Part shown: positions 11,300 to 21,964 of the stretch, piece after piece
How the letters are laid out: each line of letters opens with the position of its first letter
How positions within the stretch are numbered: the first letter of the stretch is position 1
The notes under the pieces: model-generated
What the model saw: the letters and a program-made list of their open reading frames with translations, nothing else
Told to the model about the DNA's origin: nothing
The model's database searches: none
DNA from: Ulota crispa
Taxonomy: Eukaryota > Streptophyta > Bryopsida > Orthotrichales > Orthotrichaceae
Assembly (NCBI GenBank): GCA_963920765.1
Contig: OY987250.1
Span: 1,550,001-1,614,000 of the forward strand
Direction: 5' to 3'
Length of the DNA stretch: 64,000 nt
Translations under genes and position numbers: made by a program

Positions 11300-12120
11300 A
11301 CTACCGAAATCCGTCACGGTGACCAGAAAGAAACCAAATCCGGACAAATCGAAGTTACAAAAGCTCGTGCAGGATGGTGAAAACAATCAGTTCACGACAG
11401 ATCGATCTCCTGAAACTGTCGTCGCAACCACGGAATTCCAGTGTACGAAGGACCTGATGATGCAAGTCATAAATGATGATTCCTGTGAGGTTGACGTCGG
11501 TGATAAATCCAAGCCTCTCAAGTCGCAATCCGTCCAGCTTCGCTGATTGACGCAAGCAGGCTAGCTAGCAGGTACATCTCTTGCTGCTATGATCAATCGC
11601 TTACAGAATCGCAAATGAAAATGGGAGAGAGTAAAATTCCGACCATAAATATCCCAGTAAACACTTTTCTCCTGTCACAGGCATTTCCGATTCTCTGCCA
11701 AACTTGGAACCGTGCTTTCGTGTCCTTCTCTGTTGCTATACGCTCTCGGGTCGGCACTTATTGAGCGTAAATTTAGCAACAATCATTCAGACTTTCAGAG
11801 TAGGGCGAGTGCGTTTGTTGTCGCTTTTGGATCCGGTATTCCTTTATGGTCAACTACGTCGGTGCGAACTGCGATGGGTGCACTGGTGCGTGTTTGCTTC
11901 GGATTTGCTGTTGACGTTTCGCGCAATCCTCCGGTAGATATAAGGCGATGATGAGCCTGGCGTTGCCGGCGGTCGCGAGCCGTCGCGGGCGTCGCGAGTC
12001 TGGTTGCGGAGAAAAAGGAAAAGGAAGAGGTCTTGGACTTGGACCTGTTGTTGCCTCGTGAAAAGCAAAACTCCTCGGGTGTTCAAGCCACACCAAACGA
12101 CCAAAGTCACCAACGCTAAC
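11300..12120 (+). other. Possible transcribed region divergent from the 7TM gene, unresolved
   Basis: Base composition is gene-like, and there are several short plus-strand open frames: 11319-11546 (ends QSVQLR), 11712-11951, and a further one starting at 11946 (MMSLALPAVASRRGRRESGC). A plausible donor (AGCAG/GTACATC, near 11570) and acceptor (CCTGTCACAG, near 11680) exist, but I could not build a coherent protein and recognise no family. It may be 5' exons of a gene or a transcribed leader. Confidence 0.25.
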
Positions 12121-12149
12121 GGCGGTTAACTTTCCAACAACTTCCAAAA

Positions 12150-12560
12150 ATTGTTCCAACAATCTAATTGTTCCAATACTTGTTCCAATACTTGTTCCAA
12201 AAATCTAAATGTTCCAAAAATTGAATTGTTCCAAAAATTGAATTGTTCCAAAAATTGAATTGTTCCAAAATTTGAATTGTTCCAAAATTTGAATCGTTTC
12301 AACAATTAAATTGTTCCGAAAATTGTCCAAAAATATAGCTGTTCCAAAAATAGATTCCAAAAACATAATTCTCCTCCAAAGATACATTTTCACAAAAATG
12401 GGATTGTTCCAAACATTGTTCCAAAAATCTAATTGCTCCAAAAATTGGATTGTTCCAAAAATCGTCCAAAAATATGGCCGTTCCAAAAATTGATTCCAAT
12501 AATGTAATTCTCTTCCAAATACACATTTTCCCCAAAAATGAGAGCATTCCAAAGTTGTAG
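12150..12560. repeat. 17-bp TTCCAAAAATTGAATTG tandem array with a higher-order duplication
   Basis: From about 12150 to 12300 the unit TTCCAAAAATTGAATTG repeats with small changes. Then a block of about 140 bp (GTCCAAAAATATAGCTGTTC onwards) at about 12318-12410 recurs at about 12465-12555, with ATTCTCCTCCAAAGATACAT and ATTCTCTTCCAAATACACAT as matched parts. The minus-strand frames (FWNN/FLEQ repeats) are artefacts of the array. Confidence 0.75.
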
Positions 12561-12694
12561 GAGATTTCTTTTTTCTTTGTACTGATACTTCTTATCAAAT
12601 TTTCTTAAGGTTCTTTTTAAGTGAATTCAATCGATGTTTCAAATTTGATTGAAATAAAAGTAATTATTTATGACCATTTGAACATTTAGAGATT

Positions 12695-13660
12695 TAATCT
12701 TAACCCTAAGGGATTGAATTTTGTTTTTATGGCAACAAAGCAATTTTGGGCAGCTCACTACACCTGGAGTTTTCATTTCTTTTTTGTGAAATTTTTACAC
12801 ATGATGTGTCCCAAGAATAACTTTAAGGTCTAGTACTTTTCATAATTTTTGACTACAAGAGTCAAAAGTTATTGCATGATATGTAGTTTTCTTTGAACTT
12901 TGGGCAACCCGAGTAGCTATTAAAAATTTATTTTCTTAAGAAATAGAAATTTGAAACTAGTTTTCTGGATTTACGTGTGTGTTGAATGCTTTGAATCATT
13001 CCATTTTGTTTAATGAGATGAGAGTTATGAAGAGTTTTAGTTTGCATGCAGTATTGGAATTTCTCCTCTAACAAAACTTGAAGTCTTGTATTTAAAGAAA
13101 TTTTTCGATATTTTGGAAAAATAAGTAAAATCATAAGATGTATTTTGTTTGTTACAACATTACAATCGTTGGAAATGACATTTTTCATTTCAATAATTAA
13201 ATTCTTAACAATTTCGTGTTTTGAATTGTTCTCTACTTCATTTTACTTACTATTTCTTTCCCATGTGTTGTACAATTCCAAATGATTTGAAAACTTTGAA
13301 GATAGTATCCAACTTGCACTAAAGAATGAATCCAAAGAGTTACAACCATTTTAGAAAACAACTCATACAAATATGACCTTGTGAGATGCAGCTGCCTAGG
13401 TTTTTGCAAGGGGACAAAAAATGACTTTTTGTCAATTTAAACTCAAATATCTTATAATCTACAAGGTGAATTTTCTTGAATTTGTGTTTACATCTTTTGA
13501 AAATAGTGTGCTACAAGATCTTACGGTTACATAGGTTCAAAAATATGTTTTTTCCTAAAATTTGGTACTTGTGCTAGAAATGTCAATTTTGTATTGGTTT
13601 TAGTAAAAAACTAGTCAAAAACCTTTAGTGGTTAAAGCTAGTTTAAAAAAATTTGTAATG
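12695..13660. mobile_element. Diverged partial copy of the fold-back family
   Basis: It starts with TTAACCCTAAGGG, then carries GAATCATTCCATTTTG, GAGATGAGAGTTATGAAGAG and CCCATGTGTTGTACAATTCC, all of which match parts of the arms of the large inverted repeats at 16269-16989 and 19418-21240. No matching second end was found, so the right boundary is a guess. Confidence 0.45.
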
Positions 13661-14189
13661 GTATGTTTAAGAAGCATCAGTTTTTAATTTTTGGTGTCAT
13701 ATAATAGCTATCAAAACTAAGGTGGATGTAGATTTAAGATTTTGAGCTGGTGTGTATCTTCTCCACAAGAACCCACGAGTTTGACTTGAATTTTTTTTTA
13801 CCATTATATTGTAGATTTTTGTCCTCCCATGTTCCTCAATTATACCTTTATTGAATCTTCTTTGCCTTTTTGATTGCATGGTGTGGGTGGATCTTCTCCA
13901 AACAAATTCACAACTCTAGTTTGGTGGATTTTCAACCACTATCTTGTCCTCCCGTGTTCCTCAACTATACCTTTCTTGGATCTCCTTTGCCTCATTGATT
14001 GCATGGTGTTGGTGAGTCTTTTCCAAAAGGAATTCACAAGTGTGGTTTGATGAATTTTCAACCCCTACACAAATCATAGATCCTTGTCCTCTCATGTTCC
14101 TCAACTATACAATCTTGGATCTTTGTTGCCTCATTGATTGCATGATGCCAGTGCAAATCTTCTCCAAATGAATTCACAAGTTTGATTTT

Positions 14190-14476
14190 GACAAATTTTC
14201 AACTACAAGTTGTCCCACACTAATTTCTCATCCTTTTACACTATTTAAATGTTCACTATTGCTATAGTAATTTTCACCAAAAATTATTGCAACAATTTTT
14301 TTTTAAGGACTTGGCAACAACAATGAAGCTGCAAAATTTCAAACTAGCTGCGTCCAAGTTGTAAACCATGTGAAATCCAAGTACTTATAGAATAGTGGTC
14401 AATTGCGTCCTGAGGTAACTTACCAAGTGAAAGCAACCCAATTGTCAAGACAACCTAAATGCAATAGTCAATGTAC
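14190..14476. mobile_element. Repeat related to the 22-kb duplicated element
   Basis: It starts with GTTGTCCCACACTAATTTCT and ends with AAGACAACCTAAATGCAATA. Read in reverse complement it matches the repeated segments at 21965-22690 (TTGCCTTCACAATTAGGTT, GATTTCACATGATTTGC). Its termini suggest a mobile element whose ends carry GTTGYCCCACACTAATTTCT. Boundaries are approximate. Confidence 0.45.
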
Positions 14477-15081
14477 TAAGGTAGTGTGCTCATAAACCGC
14501 TCGCACATTTTGAACCGTCCATGTAGCCTGTAGTGTAATGGTGCAGTGGGTGGTTCTTAAATTGGCCTCTTACAGTCATTGAATGCATGGAAGAAAAGGT
14601 GTTTTTAATTGCAAGAGCCAATCATTCTCTTTGCTTTTCCAAATCTCTTCACAACTCATTAGAAGAAAAACAATGATAAACAACTCCACAAATCACAACG
14701 ACTAGGTCACCAAAACTGCCTTGCAACTACACAAACAACTGCACAACAATTGCACGACTAGATTGTAGTTGTGCAAATGTTGTGAAGTTGTTGTGCACTT
14801 GTAAGACAGTTCTGGCGACCTAGTCGTTTATCCTTGTTTTTTTTCTAGTGACTTGCAAGTGAACGGTTCTTGAAAGGTCTAGGGTCATAAATAGGGACTT
14901 ATGACACATACAGTTTGAAAATTCATAAGTAATTCAAAAATGCTTCAACAAATATGAAACTACTTGTGTTACATTCCCATCTGTTTCTCTCTCTCAAAAA
15001 TGAACTGAAAATCCCCCATCCACGAAAACCATGAAAAAGGGATGAGCCCTTAGATGGTCGGTTTATGAGCACACTACCTTA
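14477..15081. mobile_element. 601-bp TIR element with TA target duplication and a hairpin core
   Basis: Element 14479-15079 is flanked by TA on each side. Its ends are near-perfect inverted repeats: AGGTAGTGTGCTCATAAACC on the left and GGTTTATGAGCACACTACCT on the right. The TA duplication points to a Tc1/mariner-like family. The core holds a second palindrome: 14699-14763 (ACGACTAGGTCACC) pairs with 14764-14827 (GGCGACCTAGTCGT). No transposase frame; non-autonomous. Confidence 0.8.
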
Positions 15082-15354
15082 CATCAAACCATAGATTCTT
15101 GTCCTCCCGTGTTCCTCAATGAAATATTTCTTTCTTTGATCTCCTTCGCCTCATTGATTGCATTGTGTTGGTGGATCTTCTCCACTTCACAAGTTTGGTT
15201 GGATGGATTTTCAACTACTATACATAACCATAGATTCTTGTCCTCCCATGTTCCTCAATTAGATATTTCTTGGATTCCCTTTGCTTCATTGATTGCATGG
15301 TACTGGTGAGTCTTCTCCAATTCACAAGTTTGGATTATTGAGTTTTCAACCAAC

Positions 15355-15560
15355 ATGGGGAAAGTCCTATTGACATGGTACGGGGATGGAGGAAACACTC
15401 GTCCTTGGGAGCGCAACAAGCGTGGACTGATTAGCAAAAGTTGCGTGGGTCCATGGCTCGCTCTCGCTGGCCTCGTGACCCGCTTCCCAGAGCGGCAGGC
15501 ATGCCGGGTCGGGCTGGGCCGGGCCGAGGCTGGGCTGGGTCAATGCTAGCGGTTGCGCCT
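15355..15560. other. Isolated GC-rich island in AT-rich DNA
   Basis: About 200 bp with strongly raised GC content, ending in GGGCTGGGCCGGGCCGAGGC. It directly follows the satellite-like array and is followed by AT-rich DNA at 15600. A 64-residue plus-strand frame crosses it but matches nothing I know. It could be a fragment of a retroelement or other inserted DNA. Confidence 0.4.
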
Positions 15561-15659
15561 ACCACAAAATCACGGAATCTAACCTACACTGAAATACTGA
15601 ATCAGTATTGCGTTTAGGTTCCCCCACACTAATTAATTTCTCAACATTCTCCCGTATAT

Positions 15660-16085
15660 AATTATATAGGGAAATATTAAAGCGACATCCTAAATTGCTA
15701 ACGAGACTCCCTCTCTAAGCATGAATTTTGATAATTTAGTGCTATTTTTAATTTATTAAATGGTCCATCATTCATTCAATCACAACATCATTATCTCCTT
15801 GAAAGAAAACATGACAAATAGAAAAAAAAAACTAAAATATTATTGCACCAATATTATTTTTTGATATATTTTTGCTTTAAGTGACTCAAAAGTCCTATAT
15901 TTTTAGTTTGAAATTTAAGCACACCTATTTTTTTTAGTATAGCCTTAGAATGATAAAGATGAAATATATCTTTTGATCCAAATAAAAAATTTAGCAAAAT
16001 CAGCATTAAAAATCAAATTTTCATGCTCAGAGGGGGTGTCCCGTTAGCAATTTAGGGTGTTGCTGTAGCGATTCCCAATTATACA
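15660..16085. mobile_element. 408-bp MULE-like MITE with 9-bp target duplication
   Basis: Element 15669-16076 has inverted repeats of about 60 bp: left CATCCTAAATTGCTAACGAG, and the reverse complement of the right end contains CACCCTAAATTGCTAACGGG. Both ends are GGGAA. The flanks are AATTATATA and AATTATACA (one mismatch). The 9-bp duplication with long TIRs fits a non-autonomous Mutator-like element. The interior is AT-rich and non-coding. Confidence 0.75.
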
Positions 16086-16268
16086 GTGCTGCTACAGAAA
16101 TTTTCATCAGTAATTTTTGCAATTAATTCAATTTTCAATGAGTTGAAAAATTTCTAAGCAAGTAGTTACTTGACATTATACACTTCAAATTAGTTGAAGT
16201 TTTAAGTTAGGCGTAACGGACTAGTACAAAAATGAGTTTGGAAGGGGGAATTTAAAGAATCTTTGGTC

Positions 16269-16989
16269 TTAACCCCTAAATGCCCAAGTGACCCCTTGGA
16301 GGCCAAATGGGGTTTTGGGCCTTACAACTAAACTATTTTGTGTGATTTTTTGAAACTTTTATGGAAGATGGGGAATTCAAAGATTTGCGTGGGGCATCTA
16401 ATTTTTCCTTCATTCCAACATTTATTGGAGAAATTAGAAATGAATTTATGGAAAATAAAGGAGGACAAGCAGCCCAAAACTTCTTCAAAATTTTCATTTT
16501 TTAAAAATGAAAATATAAAATAGGTTCTTTAGACTTATATATACGTGGGGTGGTTTTGAATCATTCAATTTTGATAAGTGAGATGAAAGTTATGAGAAGT
16601 TTTAGATTGTGGGTAGGTCTAGTTTCTCTTAGACCTACCTGCAAACTAAAACTTCTAATAACTTTCATCTCATCTATCAAAATTGAATGATTCAAAACCA
16701 CCCCACGTATATATAAGTCTAAAGAACCTATTTCATATTTTCATTTTCTAAAAATGAAAAATTTGAAGAAGTTTTTGGGCTGCCTGCCCTCCTTTATTTT
16801 CCATAAATTCATTTCTAATTTCTTCAATAAATGTTGGAATGAAGGAAAAATTAGATGCCCCACGCAAATCTTTGAATTCCCCATCTTCCATAAAAGTTTC
16901 AAAAAATCACACAAAGTAGTTTAGCTGTAAGGCCCAAAACCCCACTTGGCTCTCAAGGGGCCACTTGGGTCTTTAGGGTTGAGGGGATA
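16269..16989. mobile_element. Fold-back element, ~355-bp arms, ~8-nt loop
   Basis: The left arm (about 16269-16621) and right arm (about 16630-16989) are near-identical in reverse complement over their full length, with the loop around TTTCTC at 16623-16628. The ends read TTAACCCCTAAATGCCC and, on the right, the reverse complement of GGGTCTTTAGGGTTGAGGGG. A transcript would fold into a very long double-stranded RNA. Weaker pairing (ACTAGT, GGTCTT) continues outwards to about 16217 and 17030. No coding frame of note. Confidence 0.85.
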
Positions 16990-17029
16990 AAACTAGTGAT
17001 CAAGGATACCAAAAGTCATTTCTGTGATT

Positions 17030-18008
17030 AGCTCAAGTATCTCAATATAATACTAAATGTGCTCAAAGTTCAAATTTAAATATTTGCATGTTTTGAAGCT
17101 ATATAAATAATTCAATTCCCATGTATTCTTGCTAAATTTAGCCACATTTGAGAACTTTGCCAGTGACCACTAAGAAAAATCTAGTGTATTCTTGTAAGAA
17201 GGGGAGAATTACTAGGGAGGCTTTGAAAAACTCTTCGAGTGTTATTGAAAAGTGAGATTAGGAAAGATTAAAAATATTCATAAAAAAAGGAGTCAACAAA
17301 ATTTAGATTTCAAAACAAGTATAATCTTTCTTTTGCAAATATCGTGTTTTCTTACTTCTAGAGACTTTTTATGAAGAAACTTCAATGTAATACTTACAAA
17401 AACAAAGAATTTGCTTTTTTCGAAATAAAAATCTCATATTGTATTTTTCATGCAAAAGCCCTTTAAAAAGAAATTATGCTAATTGTTTATACAGTTGTTT
17501 CTAAATTTGGACCAACCTCGATGTAAGTGTGGAGCATAATCATGCAAAGTTGCAAACCAGTGTCAGAGCCTGAGTGAGCACTTGAGGACAAAGACTCAAT
17601 TCACAACTATGGCTCAATCTGTTGAAATTTTTACCAAAGTTGAACAATTAGCTTTTACAAAAATCAAACAAATAAAATAACAAATAAATAAAAGATAAAT
17701 ATCAAAATGTTAAAATGGAATTTTTAGTGCATTTTAGTAGTGTTTTGAACTACTTGAGCTAATTCTAAAAATCACATTTCTTATTAGGAGAACGGATTTT
17801 GAATACAAAGTTAGTTGGTTAGAGTGGTAAAGAAACAAGTTGAGGTTTAAAAGCACCTACAAATAACCAGTCAAATTTTCTAAAGAATATAATTTTAGTA
17901 TACTTTGGTATGTATAGGAAATATCTAGCACATGCACAAAGGAAAATTGATTGTGTATCAAAACTACATGTTACAATAGACTTTTTTTTTTAAACAATAT
18001 TGTCTTAA
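17030..18008. other. AT-rich intergenic DNA
   Basis: I see no gene, tandem repeat or clear element ends here. Confidence 0.4.
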
Positions 18009-18508
18009 CTAATATCCTCTCTAAAAGCATCTCCACTTGTTTTGTGAACAAAGGCTTGCAAAGGCATTTTGTGGGTTGCTTGTATTTTGGGCCGCATTTT
18101 GAGCTCCACCTATCTTGCTTCAAATTTTGCGTTTTCACATAGACAATATTCCGCTTACATTGCTTGGTATTTTGCTTGTGTTTGCTGTGGTTTTTTTCAT
18201 CATGTCATCATTTAATTTGTTTTTCTTATTGATTGCTATTTTAGAAGGTTGCAAGGAGGGTGCCTTTTGCACATTGCAAAGAGGGGTTGCTTTTGCCAAC
18301 CTCTCTTCACATGTTTTCTTGCCAACCTTGGTTATATTTTACACTAGGTAAGTAACTCAAAAATTTATCCAAAAACAGCATGAGCGTGGAGGGCAAGATG
18401 AGTGAAAAACTCATTTGCAGCTGCGGTCCACAAATTTTCCAGCAACACTTTCCTACTAGTTTTGCAGCTTTGCCAAAAGGTGTAGTGGAGATGCTTTGAG
18501 CTAATATC
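18009..18508. mobile_element. 484-bp hAT-like MITE with 8-bp target duplication
   Basis: Element 18017-18500 is flanked by perfect CTAATATC copies (18009-18016 and 18501-18508). The inner ends carry AAAGCATCTCCACTTG on the left and, in reverse complement, AAAGCATCTCCACTAC on the right. An 8-bp duplication and AGCATCTCCA-type ends fit plant hAT-related MITEs. The plus frame 17951-18351 crosses its boundary and is not a gene. Confidence 0.75.
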
Positions 18509-19049
18509 AAATGCCAATCCTATTGCAAGCCCCATACATAATTTAATAAACCTTTGTAGCCTAATACAAATAGCCATGCACCCAGGTGCTATCTATTCCC
18601 AACCATTACTCTCAAACTTACTCCTAATTGCACCTTCACTATGTAAGCTAATAACAACATTAAACTAATACGGACCACCTAGTTCAACCATATTAATTAA
18701 CACAAGTTCTACTATAGAAATGTGTTTAAAAATGTGTTTAAAAGAATATCATTTAGAAAGTGGAGAATGCCTTGCTCACGTATCTTGTTTGCATTGAATT
18801 CCAACTATGTGGATTATTTTATCAGTTCATATTCATTTTCTACATTATGTTACTTCTTTATTCTTGGGGTGGAAAAGACAATTTCCCATTGTGAAGCATA
18901 CTTTTTTTGGGTTTGTCAAAACTAATTTACCTACATTTCATTCTAGTTCACACATGAGAGGGAAGAAATTTTGGAGTTTCTATTATGTACCTAAGTTGTA
19001 ATGTCCTTTAGGGTTGATTTTTTTTCTTTTGTTCATGTATGATTGTAGA

Positions 19050-19165
19050 AATGCCAATGATTAGTCACAGTACCAAACATATGCCACCTATCAGTCACAT
19101 ATCAAACAAACCAATGACTAGTCACGTATCAAACACAAGCAAATGAGCAGTCACATTCTTGCTCT
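19050..19165. repeat. ~29-bp tandem repeat (ATGACTAGTCACGTATCAAACA)
   Basis: Four degenerate units: CAATGATTAGTCACAGTACC, CACCTATCAGTCACATATC, CAATGACTAGTCACGTATC and AAATGAGCAGTCACATTC. Intergenic; 18509-19417 otherwise shows nothing I can support. Confidence 0.6.
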
Positions 19166-19417
19166 AGTTTCTTAATGTGAATGGTCCTCGGAATGGTCCA
19201 AATCAAAACTACTAAAAGGTGAACATTGGTTGAGCCATGTCAGCTCATTGGCAAGTGTACTATAGTTGATGTTATCGTCATAACATTTCATTCAAAAATA
19301 TGAACTTAAGCTACTTTTGAATGTCAAAGGTGGCTCACACTAAGTCCCACAGTTTCCGTCTATACAAGTCCCACCTTACTGTGAGACCTCACCTTTGTTG
19401 AGTTAAATATTAATGGA

Positions 19418-21240
19418 TTAACCCCATCGAGGGCTAAGTGGGGTTTTGGGCATGTAGTTACAGCTAAACTATTTGTGTGATGTTTTGAAACTTTTTTGAA
19501 GGTAGGGAAGTTAAAGATTTGTGAGGGCATCTAATTCGTTCTTCATTTCAACATTTATTGAAGAAGTTATGCATGAATTTCTGAAAAACAAGGGAGGGTG
19601 AGCAATCTGGAAGCCAAAAAACTTTTTAAAAATTTGTATTTTTTAAAAAGAAATTTAAATTTATTTTTTTAGATTTATATATATGTGGGAAGTTTTGAAT
19701 TATTCAATTTTGATCAATGAGTGAGAAGTTTTAGTTTGCAGGTAGGTATGGAACTTCCAAACCTCCATTCCTTTTGTCCCTTATAAAATTTGGTGCTATA
19801 ACAATTTTCTTGGCTTTTTTTTCCCAAGTTGTAATAGATTAAGATTTCTTGGTTTTTATGTATTGGATTAAAATAATTCATATTTCTCAATTTTACATAA
19901 ATCCTCCAATTTTGCCTACTGTATATGCAAATTCCATGGCCTTACGGCATTGCCAAATTTTACAAAGTATGATTCACACCTCCAATTCATTTGAAAATTC
20001 TCCCACACTTACCTAACTTGGTTTTCTACATGGAAAAAATAAACCTCAACTTTGCGTAGAGCAATTTTTTTGATATAGGAAAGGTCAAAGGCTTCTGAAA
20101 ATTTTGGGCAATTTTTGCACTTTAGATGTCAATATCTCACTCCTCTACATTTGGAATGAGCTAATTCTTTTTTCACAAGTACCTCCTATAGTCTAGAATA
20201 AGATCCTATGGTTGGATTTCCAAAAACAAACTTTTTTCCTACTTTTCTATTCATTCCCCCAAAAGTGGCAGTTTTTAGCAACTTTCATAGAAAAAAAAGG
20301 CTTGGGCCTTTAGGGGTTTACCCCTAATGGACCAAGCTGTTTTTTTTGTGAAAAACACACAAAACTGCCACTTTTGAGGAAGCAAGTACAATGGTAAGGA
20401 AAAATGTTTTTTACAAGAATTCAACTGTAAAATTTTACAATAGACTACAAGAAGTACACGTGGTAAAAAAAACAGCTCAGTCTACACAAAAATGAATGAG
20501 ATATTTACATCTAAATTGGAGAAAAAAGTTTCTTTTGCTGCTCTCTAGAAATTTCAGAAGCCTTTGACCACTCTTAGAGCAAAAAAATTACTCTACACAA
20601 AGCTAAGGTTTAATTTTCCCATGTAGGAGACCAAATTAGGTATGTGTGGGAGAAATTTCAAATCAATTGGAACTATACAACACATGGGAAAAAATAGTAA
20701 GTAAAAAGAACTAGAGAACAAGTCATAACACTAAACTGTTAAGAATTTCATTATTAAAACAAAAAATTAAAAACCCAGCGGTTATAATGTTGTGATAAAC
20801 ATTCTACATCATGTGGTTTTGTTTTTTTTTCCAAAATAATGGAAATTGAGTAAAATAAAGGACTTCAAAGTTTATTTTAGAGTAGAGAATCTAGAACTGC
20901 TCGTAAACAAAAACTCCTCATAACTTTCATTTTATTGATCAAAATTGAATGATTCAAAGCTCCCCACGTCTATATAAGTCTAAAGAACCTATTTCAGATT
21001 TTTATTTGAAAAAAATGGAGATTTTAAAGAAGTGTTTGGCTACCCGGGAAGTAGCATTTTCTAGATTTTCATGCATAATTTCTTCAATAAATGTCAAAAT
21101 GAAGAAAAAATTACATGCCCACATAGATCTTTGAATTCCTCACCTTCAATAAAAGTTTTAGAAAATCACGCAAAGAGCCATAGGTACATGCCCAAAATCT
21201 CATTTGTCCCCCAAATAGACAATGGTCTTTTAGGGGTTAA
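19418..21240. mobile_element. 1.8-kb giant inverted repeat (fold-back family)
   Basis: The ends are TTAACCCC (19418) and GGGGTTAA (21240). The outer arms match each other and the 16.3-kb hairpin (AACATTTATTGAAGAAGTTA left; ATAATTTCTTCAATAAATGT right). Inner arms also pair, for example near 20005-20065 (CTAACTTGGTTTTCTACATG) with 20590-20640, and CAAAGGCTTCTGAAATTT with AAATTTCAGAAGCCTTTG. The centre is TTAGGGGTTTACCCCTAA at about 20310. The arms are more diverged than in the 16.3-kb copy, so this copy is older. No protein-coding frame is visible. Confidence 0.75.
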
Positions 21241-21964
21241 ATGCTAGGCTGGGCATCGCGACTAGCCTAGCTACAGCAAATTCTACAGTGATTCCAGTGT
21301 ATCATTGGTGTGGCAAGTACCCAGCTTTTCCAAAATTCAACAATACATGCTGACCTCATGAAAATTGCAAGAAGGGCAGCATGGGACCTAACATTGTGGC
21401 TCTAAATCTCATCACAATTTTGGTTACCCAAAAATATGAGAATATTTTGTGAGGTTGTTTTTTACCTTCCTTGATAGACCATGTGTTTATGATCACTTTT
21501 AAAAAAAATCAAGTAATAAACTATTTTTTTTTGTCTTGCAAAATGTTTTTTCATGGCTAGCGCACGTAAAACGTTCACCTTGGCATTTAAGGGTTAAGGA
21601 CAAAAATAATTACTAAAGTAAGCCATGAATATTTTATGCAAATTTTTTTGGTGGAACTTGGTCTAAAAGTTGAGTTTAACAAAGTAGTTGACCTATAATT
21701 TGAGCAAAGTCCCACTTGTTTTGACGCCACAGCTTCCAAAATATTGCCACGTACGCAAAATGCAATGAATATGAACATGGGACTTAAGATATCGTGTGAA
21801 ATGCCAAGTCTCAACTTTTGACACTACACAATTTAAATTTTCAAATTTTAGTGGGTGTGGGACATAGTGTGATCAAGCCCTTAATTTACATGCATAGTGT
21901 TACAAAACAAAGTTGAACATTTTAGTTTTCTCTATTATGCATCCAAGTAGTAGATAATGCAACT
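21241..21964. other. AT-rich intergenic DNA
   Basis: A short GC-containing stretch follows the fold-back element (GGCATCGCGACTAGCCTAGC near 21254). No gene is supported; the minus frame 21587-21814 has no family match. Confidence 0.35.

Larger units (their letters stand above)
13730..15350. repeat. Satellite-like array, ~125-150-bp unit, five copies, interrupted
   Basis: The units share TTGTCCTCCCATGTTCCTCA, then a TGGATCTCCTTTGCCTCATT segment, GATTGCATGGTGTTGGTG, TTCACAAGTTTGGTT and GATTTTCAACTACTA. The GTCCTC anchors are at 13821, 13946, 14096, 15101 and 15240. Between copies three and four sit two insertions: about 14190-14476 (related to 21965-22690) and the TIR element 14479-15079. No coding content. 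Confidence 0.75.

Noticed and set aside
11712-11951. 79-residue plus frame with a hydrophobic segment, considered as a small mitochondrial-type protein
   Set aside because: It overlaps another open frame, I could not match it to any family, and the splice model around it was not decisive.
12205-12598. Minus frames with FWNN/FLEQ repeats
   Set aside because: Translation of the 17-bp tandem array.
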